Source of the DNA: Auricularia sp. M13
Taxonomy: Eukaryota > Basidiomycota > Agaricomycetes > Auriculariales > Auriculariaceae
Direction: 5' to 3'
Assembly: GCA_037042915.1 (NCBI GenBank)
Contig: CM073203.1
Span: forward strand, 620,001-684,000
DNA: 64,000 bases
This document shows, piece by piece, positions 11,545 through 24,900 of the stretch (positions are counted from its first letter, which is position 1; each line of letters opens with the position of its first letter). The translations under genes and the position numbers were made by a program. The notes beneath the pieces were generated by a model. The model worked only from the letters and a program-made list of their open reading frames with translations, had not been told where the DNA came from and searched no databases.

Positions 11545-14340
11545 CGCAGCGACAGAGTGAATCGAGGAACGGTGCAAGAACGAGCGGCAACCGTCCCGTC
11601 GACTACAAATCCCAACCAAACTCCGCCAGGCACACAGGCACTTTTGCTCCCGCTCCCAGCCCAAACACTCCCGCTAGCCGCATCCACCTGGACCTGCATA
11701 GTCCCAACTCTCACACTCAATACGCGCCTCTCAGGTCTCTCGTCATCCGCCCAGCCCGCCCCTCGACCTTATCGAGCACTTCCCGTTATTTAATTCCTCT
11801 GCCACACTGCATAGCACCGACGTCGCCCAGCTGAGCCAAAGTGAACGCGACCGCGTCAACAAATGCATCTCTCAATCTCTCTCGACAGCAATGTGTACAC
11901 TCTACACTCGTATCTCCCTCAATCTGCTTCGCGGTCCGTCATGGCATGAAAAGCGCGTGGCGGACTCGTGCCCACCCCTGCAAGCGTTTGCGAAGCCGGG
12001 GACGCCTCGAGTCGTGCCGCGGCCTTTGTTCCTGCCCTAGAAACTCTCCCACCAACGCACACGAGTCCAACGCGTTTGCACTTTCCCAGTCTTCAAAATC
12101 AAAGAGATTACTCACCTTATCCGTTTCGGCTGCACTTCATGAAGTGTCGCAACACCGCCCGGCACACCTGCGCGCCATCTCCGCCGAGCTCGCAACAAAC
12201 ACACATCAAACCACATCAGCTCGCACCTAGAGCGCCAGACGTGTTTCGCCAGCCAGACAGAATAAACGCCGTCTCACCGGCGATTTATTTCGACGCCTCA
12301 GGGGACTCTGAAGTCATGCTGTCCTCGGGACCAGCCTCCAGTGAACTTCACCCCCTTTGCTGGACATATCATATGCCCAGTGCCGTGAGAGACCACAGAC
12401 GTAAGTGACCATGCATCCCGCACGCGGCATGACACCCTGTCCTCGGAAGTGAAACAAACTGCCACTGACAGTCGGCAATTCTGCTCGTGACACTGGCAGT
12501 TCCGTCCGCCGTCCTGACGGCGCTCCGTCGAGGCTGCAGTACCCCAAGCAACGGCGTGCAGCCCGGGTCAGTCATCCTAGCGTTCACGATAGTACAGCGG
12601 CGCAAAATGCGCGCTCCTCGGATTTCCGAGTCCGCCTCGACCGTGACCGAGTCGATCAATTGCAGTTATTTCCGTCATGCAAATGTTATACCACGCGACG
12701 ACGGTCTGGCCACACTGTATGCCACCTGCCGGACGCGGGATCTATGCTAGGTACAGCGTCGTATATTGCCAAGGCACCGGAGGCTCGCTACGTATACAAG
12801 TTAGCGTCTCTCTCGTCATCTCCGGTGACTCAATTCAGTGCACCAGGCACCGTCTTGAACAGGACTTGCATGTGAGAATCTGGAACTGATCTGGAACCGC
12901 AGGCTGTCAGTTTGTAGGCGGGATTGAGGTGCCAATATACATCCGAGATCGAGCTTACCTTGCATATCCGAGATCGAGCTTACCTTGCATCCCCTGGCAG
13001 AGATCTTGCAATATTCAATAGACGTTTACCTCGTCTGTCTAAGTTCCGGACTCCTGTCCGCTTCGCCCCGTTGCGCACAAGCGCCCGCACTCACCGAAGC
13101 CTCTTTCCCAGGCCTGTTGAAGTCTGCATTGAATGGACTCGGAGGAAAAAACACGCGGCGTTTGGCAGCACTAGACGCGCGTGCCTGGCCGCCGCGTGCC
13201 TGGATGTTTGCAGGAGATGAGATGAGATGTCGATTGATATCGATACGCGACGGGATCGCCGTTTGCACCTGTGCGCGAACGGCAGTTTTTGAATGGGTGG
13301 CGCCCAGCTTCCGTAATTCCCAGCAACGTGGCACTGGCGCCTCCCCCTCTTTGAAAACTCCTGTGTTCGCTCTGAACAAATTCGTACTGGGAAAACATGC
13401 GTTGCTACTCTAGCAGATGTCCGTACTGCGAGCGCGTGCAACTGGATTTAATCATCCTCGTCAGGATGGCCCGGAGGGAAAGCGCGCCAACCGGTGATCG
13501 CGTGTGCGGATGGCTGAACAGAAGTGTAAGCTGCTGGCTGGCATGCACAATCGCCGGTACGAAGACATGTCATTCGCGGGCATTGAAAGGGTTTTGGGTC
13601 CTCTCCGAACGCTTGATCATTGCCGGTAAGTGTACTCGGATTAGGCTGTCGAAGCCTCCAGATGAACGGTTCACCTGTTTTTGAGGTACAGGAAACACCT
13701 CTCAGATTGCAGATGACCATGCTCCGGCCCCTGCTGAGAGCGCATGTGGCCTGGATTGTCAGTAGGTATGCTGTGCAGGTGGCTGGCTCAGAGAGATCAC
13801 GTAACATCATATCAGGTACCCTGGAGTCCGAGGGATGATTTCATGTCAGGCACAAACGGATATGAAACACTGCAGCAGGACAATCGCCGTCACTTAGCAC
13901 TACTCAGCAATCTGGGAAACTGAGTGCACGGGTCACTGAGAAATTGCCAAAGGCCACATATGTGGTTTATGACCATGGGATGTGCACATCGGCATCACGT
14001 TTGGCAAAAGACGAGACAAGTAACCACCTGAGATAAACGACGCCATGCTGAGCATATTTACAGTGCGGGCGTACGCACGAGCTAGGAGATCATAAAGTAC
14101 AGGGGCAGGGCAAGAGGATCAGCAACAGGAAAGACAGACGAGCCGACATGACAAAACAGACGCGAGCGCATGAGAGAGTGGAGATATTGCAGAATGAATG
14201 CGTGCTATCGACAGTTGGCAACCATAAAAGACGAGGTGCAGGAATGCAATGAATAATAATGTAGTAGAAAGCCGACCAGAAGGCAGTCGAAGTCCGACGG
14301 TCGCAAGAGTCAATAGCCAGCGATAACGATAGTGGCATGC
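11545..14340. other. Intergenic region: OPT promoter side and RhoGAP 3' side
   Basis: No protein gene is supported in this 2.8 kb. It contains the upstream region of the OPT transporter (right of 11544) and the 3' flank of the RhoGAP gene. The clearest structure is a perfect 25-bp tandem duplication at 12941-12990. The ORFs here lack domains or plausible splicing partners. Confidence 0.5.
12941..12990. repeat. Perfect 25-bp tandem duplication
   Basis: The 25-mer starting ATCCGAGATCGAGCTTACCT occupies 12941-12965 and is repeated without a mismatch at 12966-12990. It lies about 1.4 kb upstream of the OPT start. Identity of the two copies points to a recent duplication. A doubled regulatory site is possible but not shown. 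Confidence 0.85.
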
Positions 14341-17300
14341 TCATGAAGAGGGCTGCGGCGGTAATATGGATTCGGCGCTGAGGCTGGTGAGCGTGGGCAG
14401 CTCAAGCGGTGGTAACTCCGGGAAATATGACCGCCGGCGCTGTCGCCGCTCCTCATTGCTTCCAGGCGATGAAAGCGGCGTACGGGCGTTCATTGCACTG
14501 GCGTCCAGTTCGTGCTCGGCGTCGTCTTCTTCCTCGACGTCCTCGAGTCCCTCGGCTTCCCCGTCGGAATCATCATCATCATCCATGTCAGCTTCGGCGT
14601 CAGCGTCTGCCTCTGCTTCAGGTCCCGCTTCGTCAAAGATGAAGTGGAACTGCAAATATGTCATACATTGATGAAAGCGACCAAGGTATGACGCGGCTCA
14701 CGTTCATGATAAGCATCTTCGTCAAAAGCGTCGCTTGACCCATGCTGGACAGTGCAGTCGTAATGTTCGTAGATGGTGCACGAATGAGGTTCGGCCCAAA
14801 GACAATGGCGAGGTTTTCGGGGTTCATATGATTCTGCTCCTCAAAGTCGGTGATCCTAAAATCATGCCGCGTGAGAGGCGTGCATATAACAGTAGCAACA
14901 GCGTACTTTTCAAGATGCTCGATCACTCGGCGCAGGAGGTAGAAGTTTGGCCGTGGGAGACTTTGCACCAAGTTGCGCGCCGACTCGAGGCGGCTTTCAA
15001 AATCCGGGTGACCTGCGCGCGAGCTCGTTGAGCGAAAGAGCAGGCTGGACATGTAACAAACGCACGCATTGTTTGTATCACCTGCAGGTACTGATCTTCG
15101 GGGAACAGGCCACCGGGCAGTTCTCGGAACCAGGTTTTAACAGTGTCGCACAGAGAAAAGATGTCCAGGAAGAGGTCTGACTTGAGGTCAACGGGACGGC
15201 CTGGACAATGTCAGATATCAGGCTGCCTGGGTAGATATGAAGCACACCAGAATTGAACCACTCCTTTATCCGGTCGTTGACGCTTCTTTGCCCAGCGACA
15301 CGATCTGATCCCAAGTGAGCGTGAAGAAACACAAGCAGCCTATGGGACACTCACATAAGCCCTCCTCCGTGAGACCGCGCGATTCAATCTCGTCCAACAG
15401 CATCGAGACAATACTAGGTACTGTGCCTGGAGCGAGCTCCGCCGCCCCATTCTCTCGTTCAAGCAAGAAGTTGAGTTCGACACCAAATACTAACAGGAAA
15501 CGTTGTCCGTCAGGGCCAGGAACAACAACGGGCGACAAAGCCTCACCCTTGACTGGATCGCGTGGGTTGGCCGCCGCGACTTGAAGATGATCCGCCAATT
15601 GGGGTTTGGGCGAGTTTGCGATGTACGTCAGCCGCTTGCGCCCTGCAGACTGCGCCGTTTTGTTAATCGCCGCCATCCACTTGTTCATGTCCAGCTTGCT
15701 CATGGCTTGGAACAGGAAGCGGCCACCGTCCTCGGTATCAAGGAAGAAGGTGAATGACCGCTGGTTGTTCACAAAAGCAGAGACCCGCGCATCAACCAAC
15801 GTCAAGACAAGGGCTGGGTTCCCACTCGGCTCGAAGTCCAGCTCCCCGGGAGTGCGACGCAGACCGCGGCCGCCGTCGAACAGATTATCGCTCGAGAATG
15901 CCGTAGAGATCGGGCGCATGATCTTGTACAACGCAGACATGCTCTTCTTCCCTTTGTGGTGCTTGGGAGTGCCTGGAGATGTTGTTTTGCGCGCTTGCAT
16001 TGCACGGTTCAGGTCTTCCTCGCGCTTGTCGGTGCGCAGTTGTTCCATGCGCTTCTCCTTGCTCAAACGCTCGCGCACGTAACGGTCCCGCTTGACTTTC
16101 TCCTGTTGGAAAGAGCTAGAAAGAATGAGCATTCTAAACGGAACAAAGAGAGGGCGCATGCGACGTACATAATGCTCTGGAAAGGACGAGCGAGCTTTTT
16201 GTTCGCTGCATGGCCACCACCTTGAGCGGCTTCACGATAAGCCGTTTCTCGAATTGTCCGGATATCGATCTCGTAGGCGTTTGATTCGCGGAACATGTTG
16301 TTCAGGCGGTCGACATCGACCTGCTCGACTTCGGCGCGGGCACTCGCCCGCTGGGGCACACTGGCGAACGTCGTGGTGATCAGGTCGGTAAGCATCCTGC
16401 AGAACGTCAAAACGAAGGTACGCGCGAGAACGCTCTACACGCACCGGCGCTTGTCAAAGTTCACGAGAGCCGGACCAGTATTCTGGGCACAAGTGGTGTC
16501 TTCCATGCTCAGAATCTCCAGCATGCGTTCAAATACCCAACCGACATCCCGGGTGAGCTTTTGCTTCGGCCGCGCGACCTGCGGCGCCGCAGAGCGGGCA
16601 GTAAGCGACAGCAAGCTCTCGACGCCAACGCTGCGCTGCGCCGCTATGTCTTGCCATGCGCGATGGTAAGTCCGACTCTGGATGCTCAGGGCGGCGCTGA
16701 CGAGGACAGTCTCGACGAACGAGCGCATGCACGGGTGGTGAATGGGGTTGACGTTCGGGGCCTCGTCGGCTGGCCGTTCCGAGCGCACGCGGCAAACCTC
16801 GATGGCACGCAGGAAGAACTCCATCCGCTGCTCGCGCTTTTGCAGCCCAAGGTTGGGAGACGCGATTTGTAGGATGGCCCATTTGCGCATGTAACTGTGT
16901 GCGCGGAACACGCTCCGGATGCCCACAGGAAGCACCTTATCGAGAGATCCGTCGTTCATCTCAGAGATGAGAGGAGAGATGGGTATGTCTTGAAGATGCT
17001 TGTAAATATCTTCAACCTCGATGGTGTCGTAGGTCGTCGGCGTGTCGTAGGGGTTGAACCATCCTGTCCGGTCGCAACCTTGCGTCTCGAAGTAATCAGC
17101 AGCAATGAAGAAGTCCTGCGCAACAAGTCAGCCGTCTAATTACACGGAAAAGCAAGAGACGCACCTCGGGCTGCACCGTCTTGAACATCGTAGCGGCGAT
17201 CGCGTCCAAGTTGTCCACAAAGACTTCAGGCGAAACCTCGTCGATATTCGGCGGCTGCGGGCCAAAGAACATCGCGTCCTTCGTCTTCGTGCTTTGGACT

Positions 17301-20300
17301 GCAGGCGGTTGAGAGAGCTTAGAACGCGGTCGCATGGTCAGTTTGATGAAGGTGCCCAAGCACATCCTCCGCGTTTCCTCCAGCTCCTCTGCAGCATCGG
17401 CATCACCGGACGTCTTGTCCATGAGCTCAGACGCCCGCCCCGAGCGCTGAGCGGGGGCAGTAAGGAAGGTGTTTATGCCATCCCAGAGGTCGAGGTTGTC
17501 GAGCGCATCCTGCGCCCCGCCGCCCTTCTTCAACCATTCTTCGACCGTCTCGAGTACCTCGACACGCTGCGAAGGCATGATGGCCGACAAGTATCGCTTG
17601 CGCAAGAGCTGTAATGCGCGACGTCAGAAATTCGAATGCATAAAACTGGACCTGGTCACGTACCTCAAAAAAGACAATTGGCGTGACGAACGCGCGGAAG
17701 TTGTACCACCACACGGACGCGAAGGCCTTGCGGTCGACCTGCAGAGGCCTACTGCCTCCCTCGCGCAACGGCATCTCTCCGTTATCGTCGGCAACACCGA
17801 CTGTAATGCCCTGCAAGCCGAAGACAAGCAAGTCGATGAGGCGGTCGAGCGTGCCAGCCCGAACAACAGCGCGCAACGGGGGATCCGAGCTCTCGGCGCT
17901 CAACAGACTCGTCCTGTTGCTGTTTGACAAGATGGGGAGGGACGATCGCCGCGCCATGCTCGACTTGCGTTCCAGAGAGCCGGCGGTCGACACACGAATG
18001 GAGTGGTTGATGCTGCTCTTGCGTTCCAATCCGGACTCTGCGGGCGCAAGCTCGCCGGGCTGGATGAGGAGCACCAGCTCGCCGTCAAACACCGGCAGGA
18101 CCGTCATGGACGACAGCGAGGAGTTGGACGCGCGAGGATCGGCAGACGTCCGCCCGGGCTGCGTCGTCCGTGCGATCTGGTTCTCAAAGAACACCGGGCG
18201 TGCCGCGCCGCCCTCAATCGACTCTTTCTTGATACGATTGAGCGCCGCGCGGTCGATGAACGAGATGGTCGGGAGCGGCTCGACGAACAACAGTGGGAGG
18301 AGGCTCTGCGCCGCCTGCGGGCCGTTGCTCAGCCAGAAGTTCGCAGAGTATCGTGTGCGCTGCTTGGGCTCGTTGGCAACGGACAGCGTCATCCAGTGGT
18401 TGATACTGACAAAGCGCGGTCAGCAAGCGCGTGGTCGACTATAAATCAAGCGCACCTAGACAGTTGCGGCCGCGGCTGCGAGGCAGAGTGCTCCCACAGC
18501 TGAACCAACCGCGCCATATCCTCGTCCGGCAGACTGACATCGCCAGCGGGCGACCCTATCTGCGTATCGCAGAGCGTAAAGCGCTCGACGACCTGGTCGA
18601 CCAGCCGATCGACGTTGAGCAGCATCTCGACCTCCCACTCGTCGCCTTTCGCCGCGCCGCCCGTCTTGGCCGACTCGAGGATATTGCGCGCCTGCTCCGG
18701 CAGGTCGGCGACCCATGGAATCTTGGTAGGGAAGGCCGGCGGCGCCTTCTGCGTCCCGCGCACGACGCGCTCGTCGCTCTCGCTCAGGAGGCTCGTCCAG
18801 TTCGCCACCGTGCGCCGGATGGACGGGTCGACGCGCCTCCACAGCCGCTCGAGGCGCGCCACAGGCCGCGAGCACAGCGCGGCGCAGATCGCGCGCCACG
18901 CGCACTCGTCGCCCTCCGCCTTCGCCTGCTCGCCCACGCGCACCCACCGCCCGACGACCTCCGCGCGGCTCGCGACGCCCTTGCCCAGATCGGCGCTGAC
19001 ACCCGCCCCGCCGCTGAACGACTTCAGCCCGCCGCCGCCAAAGGACAGGATCTGGCTCATGATGTGGAGCGTGAGCCAGTGCGGCGCGTTCTCGCTGCCC
19101 GCAAAGTCGCGCAGCTTCGGCGCGGGGCCCGCGAAGAGCACGTCGGCGCTCCGCAGCCGCTGACGCGCATCGCCCATCCACTCCTCCGACGTCCCGCTGA
19201 GCACTGTCTGCAGCGCGCCCCCGAAATACACGCGCAGGCTGCTGGTGATTGCGCGTTCGGGAATCTCGAGCAGCACGTCCCGAGTGAGGCCCTCCGTTGC
19301 CAGGGACTGCCATACAGCAGGGTTGACACTGACTGTTGCTGGCTGCGAAGGCGACGACGGGCTGTAGAGCGGGCCGGATGGCAGGGTCGCCATTGACGCC
19401 GACGATACGGCAATGGCAGCCGCGACTGACGGCATCTTCGAGGCATCCGAGGGCCGCGGGGAGAAGACATTGACGTTGGGCGACTGCGTCCACTCCGGCT
19501 GCAAGGGCGTTGCTGGAGACGGTTCAGTAATCGAGAGTTCGATCGTGCCGTCTGTCGAGGGCCCTGGGATAAGATGCGACGCAAGAGTGGGATGCGCTTC
19601 GTCGAGCAACGCGATATCCGTGCGCGCGCACCACTCATGCCAATCCTTGAGCTCGTTCGCGTGCTGCCGCGCGTCCGCAGGAACAAAGTGATGTTGCAAG
19701 TAGCGCCCGACGAGCCACGCAACGCGCTGCCGCAGCGCGACAAGCTGCTCGACATCTCCATCTCCAAGCATGCGCTCGGCATACCGCCTAAAGTCGCCCT
19801 CAAACTTCTCGCGGCCGACGATGAGCGGGAGACACAGCAAGACCGCAGACGCGAACAGGCGCCACGCCTCGTCGCCGTTGGCGGCGGTCGTGGCATGCAC
19901 GCACTCGTGAACGAGCGCCTCGGCCGTGCCGCGGTGCACACTGCCGTCCGCGCCGAGGACGAGCTCGGGGTGCTTCGCGCGGCCCCAGTACGCCCTGCGC
20001 GCGCGCGCCCGGGCCTCGACAGGCGACGACTTGGGCTCCTCGTCCGCCTCCTCCTCGATGGCCGTGACGGTGCCCTGCGGGAACAGCTCCTTGATGGCGT
20101 TCGTGCGGTCGCCCGGCGGCTTGTAGCACAGCAGCTTCGAGCCCTTCACGACGACCTTGAACGGCTTCCAGCCCTTCGCGAGCGCGTTCTGCGAGAGCGG
20201 CGCCGCGCCCGCGCTCGTGATCGACGGGTGGCGGTTGAGGAAGCCCGAGAGGTGCACGATCTGCGACGTCCGGCGCGGGTCGACGGGCGTGTCGGGGCTC

Positions 20301-21715
20301 TCCTTGCTCGTGCTGTTGGGTGAGTCGCCCGGGAGCCGCTCGCCCGTCGGCGAGCTCTTGGCGAACGACGGCAGCGAGAACCCGAAACTACCGGCGTGGT
20401 TGACCTTGCGCTCCTTGTCGCGTGGCGGGAACGACGGCTTGGGTGTCAGGCCGAAACCGGGGCTGGCGGGGCTGGCAGGGCCGCCGCCACGCCTTACTCC
20501 CGAGTTGAGCGTGAGTGAAGGAGGGGCGAGCGCTTGGAAAGAACGTGAGCGCGGCCGATTAGGGCCCTGCTCGTCCGATGCCCTGCGCAGGTTGACAGAG
20601 GAAACCGAATGCTGCGGCATATTGGGAGATAGCATGGCGTTCTTCGGGGGAGATGCAGCTGAAGGACTCAGACTGGGGAAAGAGACCATAGATGGCGAAG
20701 AACTGGCTGGAGGCGAAGGGGGTCGGGGAGCGTTCGCGCCTGCACGGTAGGCCTGAATCTTGGCGCGCTGGGACGCCAGGATGTTCTCCGAGGTCGATAC
20801 TGGTGCCGTCTCTGTCCGCATGCGACCGAACGAGTGGTCGGGATCTGGTTTTGACATGCGGGAGAGGTCGTCCACGGAACGAGACCATGTCTTCTTGGAG
20901 ATGGAGCGCAAATCTCCCAGGCCTCCTGATGGTGGAGGGCCTAGGGGATCATTCAGAGTTTGAGAAAGATCGAGGACCGATCTGCAGCGCGTCAATAAAA
21001 ATCCGTGCCAGATGTGAAGATATGACGAAGCATCACAGAGGGTCGAAACGCTTCGAGAACGGGTGTCAAAGCACCAGAAACCGGATGCAGTGTGCCTAAG
21101 GGCGTCCTACTGAGCGGGACAGCAGAGGCCCTGCGATGACGACGGGTATGCGACCACCAAAGCGTGTCAACTGGTCCAACTCGGCGAGTAGAAACGCAGT
21201 TACAGCAGCTTCAACGAGTCGAAACCGAGTTGCGACGTGAAGTGTGACGCGGGAGTCGCAGTGTTTCGACCCAGTGTGACGTTCGCAAGCCAGAACGGGA
21301 CTCACCGGCTTCCTCCCAGCTGGGACGAGTTGGACGACGGCTGAGAAGAGGGTATAGGGCGCGGGTCCGTGGGCCCCGATATCTTGGGCTTGCGCGTGCC
21401 GCTGCCCGCGCTATTGAAGCTGCTGGGCGGCGGCGGGCGCGGCTGGGCCTGCTGAAACTCGGGCACCTGGAGCGTCTGGGTGCGGCCGGACGTCGTGCGC
21501 GTGCGTTGGAACCACTTGGCGGGCCTGAAGAAGCTGGAGATCGAGTTGGACGGCGACGGCGTGCGCGACAGCGAGCCCGACGGCGACGGCGGGATATTGC
21601 CGCTCTGGGACGGCGCGGACGGCATCTGGGGCCACGCCGGGTAGCCGTGGCTGGGGCCTGAGACGTCTATGGCCGGCGACGAGCTGGACGCTGGCACGGC
21701 GCGCTTGGCTGGCAT
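14341..21715 (-). CDS. Bem2-like Rho GTPase-activating protein with PH domain
   Basis: Twelve exons (21715-21306, 20981-18456, 18405-17664, 17608-17165, 17115-16445, 16396-16169, 16115-15355, 15304-15248, 15200-15066, 15012-14907, 14855-14702, 14649-14341) join to 2180 residues. The first about 500 residues are Ser/Pro-rich with a PH-like segment near 380-470. A long central region resembles the RasGEF-like part of yeast Bem2. A PH domain sits near 1770-1850, and a RhoGAP domain from about 1880 to 2075 carries the arginine-finger motif LYRVAG (Arg1929) and MNPENLAIVFGP. The C-terminus is an acidic tail. By family, the protein stimulates GTP hydrolysis by Rho1/Cdc42-type GTPases and links polarity, budding or hyphal growth and the cell-integrity pathway. 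Intron 1 is 324 nt; the others are 47-55 nt. The ATG at 21715 was chosen over upstream non-ATG codons. The gene is divergent from palB with 195 bp between starts. Confidence 0.92.
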
Positions 21716-21910
21716 GGTACGAGACGACGCGCAGTAGACTTGTGATGGCTGATGGTACAATGGCTGCGTAGCTCCTGGCACGCGCCCGCTGCTGCTGCTG
21801 GCCGCTTCCGCGTTGGCTGTATGCGGTTCTGGAACGCTGCGGGCAGCGAGTAGCGGCAGCGGCCAAGTTAGGAGACAGCCAGAGTAGCCGGCTCACTCCG
21901 CCAGGACGCC
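21716..21910. promoter_or_regulatory. Short divergent promoter between RhoGAP and PalB calpain genes
   Basis: Only 195 bp separate the two predicted start codons, which face away from each other, so both core promoters and both 5' UTRs must share this segment. It contains GC-rich sequence and a CTGCTGCTG run near 21789. No clear TATA box is seen on either side. Coupled transcription is an inference from the spacing alone. Confidence 0.55.
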
Positions 21911-24900
21911 ATGTCCGCGACCGCACTGAAAGCCGCCAGGGTAGCTATTTTCTCATCATTTTACAGTTTAGATTCTGATAGTTGTACACAGGCTGCGGCC
22001 TCTAAAGCCGCGTCCAGAGAGCTCGAGGGCGATATTAACGCGGCATTCAAGCTGTATACCGACGCGGCCAGGGCCTTTCTCAGTATCGCCAACACATACC
22101 CTGAACTCAAGGCGACCGCAAAGGCCGAGGCTGAAAAGGCCGTGGGACGCGCAGAGAAGATTAAATCAGCTAAATCCTCCGTCAAGCCAGTCGCAAAGGA
22201 CGCGCTCGCCCAAGGTCGCTGCTGCCACCCGCCTTGTCGCGCCCAGCCTGGTTCTCACACGGTCCCGCAGACGAACAGGCGCATATACTGCGCCAGGCCG
22301 CCTGCATACACGGCATCAAGCATCCGCCGTGGGTCCAAGCAGCCGTCGCCCGCGAGTTGAGCGAGTCCGCGGCCGCCCGGCCCTCCTACCGGTGCGCATT
22401 CGCGGTTGCGCTGCTTTTCAAGGGGCGCGCTGAGCCGCCCTCTGCTCCCAAAGCGACCCCGATGGACAGCCCCAAATTCTCGCAGGCGCGGCCGATCACC
22501 CCGCCGTCTGGCGGCGCGCCGCGTCCTCGGCCGCGCTCACGAACGCCGCGCTGCTGCCGAGCGACATCGTGCAGACCGTCGTGGGCAACTGCTCCGTCGT
22601 CGCGTCGCTCGCCGTGTGCGTGCAGCACCAGCGCCATTTCGGCTCCAACGTACGTTTGTTCTGTTCTGTTTTTTCCCCGGTGCGGATCGATCTGCATGCA
22701 ACAATCTGACAGCACCGGCCGCGAAGCTCGTTTTGTCCTCGCTGCATCCGCAGGATCAAGATTGCAAGCCTGTGCTGAGCCCCTCCGGCGCGTATGCCTA
22801 CTGCGCCCTGCTCAACGGCTGCCATCGCCGCGTCAGTCGCCCTCCCCACCGTTTGTGCCATGCGTTCTGAACGAAATCGCAGGTCTGTACGTCGCGCCCT
22901 TCCTGCCGCCAGCCACTCGCCCCGCTGATGTGTGTTAGTAATTGACGATCATCTACCGGTCTCCGATCCTGCGGGGGAACTGCTGTGCGCATCGACGGGC
23001 AGCAAACAAACACTCTGGCCATCACTGGTGGAGAAGGCGGTGAGCATGCGCATGAGCACGGGCGGCATGCGGCTGACAAACTGTGAGGCAGTATATGAAG
23101 GCTGTTGGTGGCTATGTCTTCGAGGGCTCGTAAGCTGCGGTTGCTTTCAGCTCGCCATCGGCACTCACATAGAGTGCCTGCAGCAACTCATGCATCGACT
23201 TGCAGTGCGTGTGCCCAGCATGCACCTGCAACAGCACCCGCGATCCCTGACGGTGACGACTTCATGATGGCAGTGCATTGGTCGGCTGGATCCCCGAGCC
23301 CATTCCCATAAACAGGTGTGTAACGCGGGATTCACAGGGGGGGCATGGCAAATCCCGCGCAACTCACCTCAAAATGAAATGAAATGAACCTTCCCCGCGC
23401 AGCCCTTCATTTCGGAAAGAGCGAGTCTTCCGTCGCATCCGCGAGGGATTCGCTGCAGGTACTCATTTAATCCCAGCACACTCATAACTTCTGCTGCTAA
23501 CGCCCAATCCAATCCAGGGAAATGTTTGGTCACCCTCGGGACCGGTCGATCCGTCGCACGGCTGGACTGGCTCATCGCCTCGCACGACTATGCTGTCCTC
23601 GGTATGTTCGGTCTTCGGTCTTCGGATCCTCCCAGCAGCTCCTCAACAAGCCCACTCAACAATCCGCAGATATTTCGGAAGACCGCGTCGTCCGCATATT
23701 GGACCCGCTGCTCGCCGGTCCCAGTACGCAGTTCGCATTGCGCGGCTGATTTGACCCAGCTTGCTGACATGGGAGAAAACGAAGATCAGACGCGCATTCA
23801 AGACGTCTCCTGGGACGATGTGTGCGCGTATTTCGAGAGCTTCTATGTTAGCTGGGACCCGGGGTCGTTCACGCATCATAAAGCCGTCCATGGGTCTGTC
23901 TGCCCGCGCTCTGAATCGCGCCGACTTCTAATGACAATACGCAGCTTGTGGCAGGGGGTCCCAGATTCGTCTTCAGGTAAACTCATCCCGCCGACATGTT
24001 CGTGTTCTGTGGTGTCTGACCTACACGCAGAGTCCACTCAGAATCAGCAAGTGCGACTAACGCTCGAGCCGGGGGACGAGATCTCCGAGCTCTGGGTCCT
24101 CCTCACGCGACACCTGCCAGCGACGCGCGATGCGCCGCCGGCGTTCGTATCCGTGCATGCTCTGCAGAAGGATTCATTCTCAAGCGTGAGGGACGGGGAC
24201 CAACTCGGGGTTCGTCATGCAGAGTTCTCAAATGCAATTATTTGACGAGTGTGTAGGGTGCATATACCGATAGCCCTCACACTCTGGTGCGTGAGCATCT
24301 GAACATGTATCATCGAAGGGACGGGATTGATCAGTCACAGATTCGTCTCAAAGCCGCTCCGCAACGACAAACCTACATTCTGGTCGCGTCCCGCCAGAAC
24401 GCTGCGGTCGATACGACGTTTACGCTGTCTTTGTACTCCAACCGCGCATTCTCAGTGGAGAGTGCACGCAAGAACGCTCCGTACGTGAAGAAGGTGCGGT
24501 CCTTGCACCATTGAATCATGATTCCTGTGTTGAAATCGCGCCAGGTCGATGGGTCGTTCATCCCAAAGACGGCTGGCGGAAGCCCGCTGAACGCGACATT
24601 CATGAACAACCCGCAGTGGGCGCTCAGCCTGAAGCAGAAAGCCGACCTGCGGCTGTCTGTGACGGGCACGAAGGAGCTCTCTTTGAACGTCAAGGCCATA
24701 TGGGGCGCGGGTAAACGCGTTACGGAGTGCGTGGTTGTCTCTTCTGTCGCACTCTCGCTGTCGCTGAGGACGGGATTTGCCAGTCTGACCGAGGGCGACG
24801 TGATGGTCGACTCTGGGACGTACCGGTATGGAATCGCATACGCGGAGAAGGAAGTCCAAGGTATTCGCATTTGCATGTGTGAGAAAGACTGCTGAAAGGA

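Noticed and set aside
18431-20323. Long plus-strand ORFs opposite the RhoGAP gene
   Set aside because: They are shadows of a GC-rich coding exon; the minus-strand frame has the RhoGAP/PH architecture and consistent introns.
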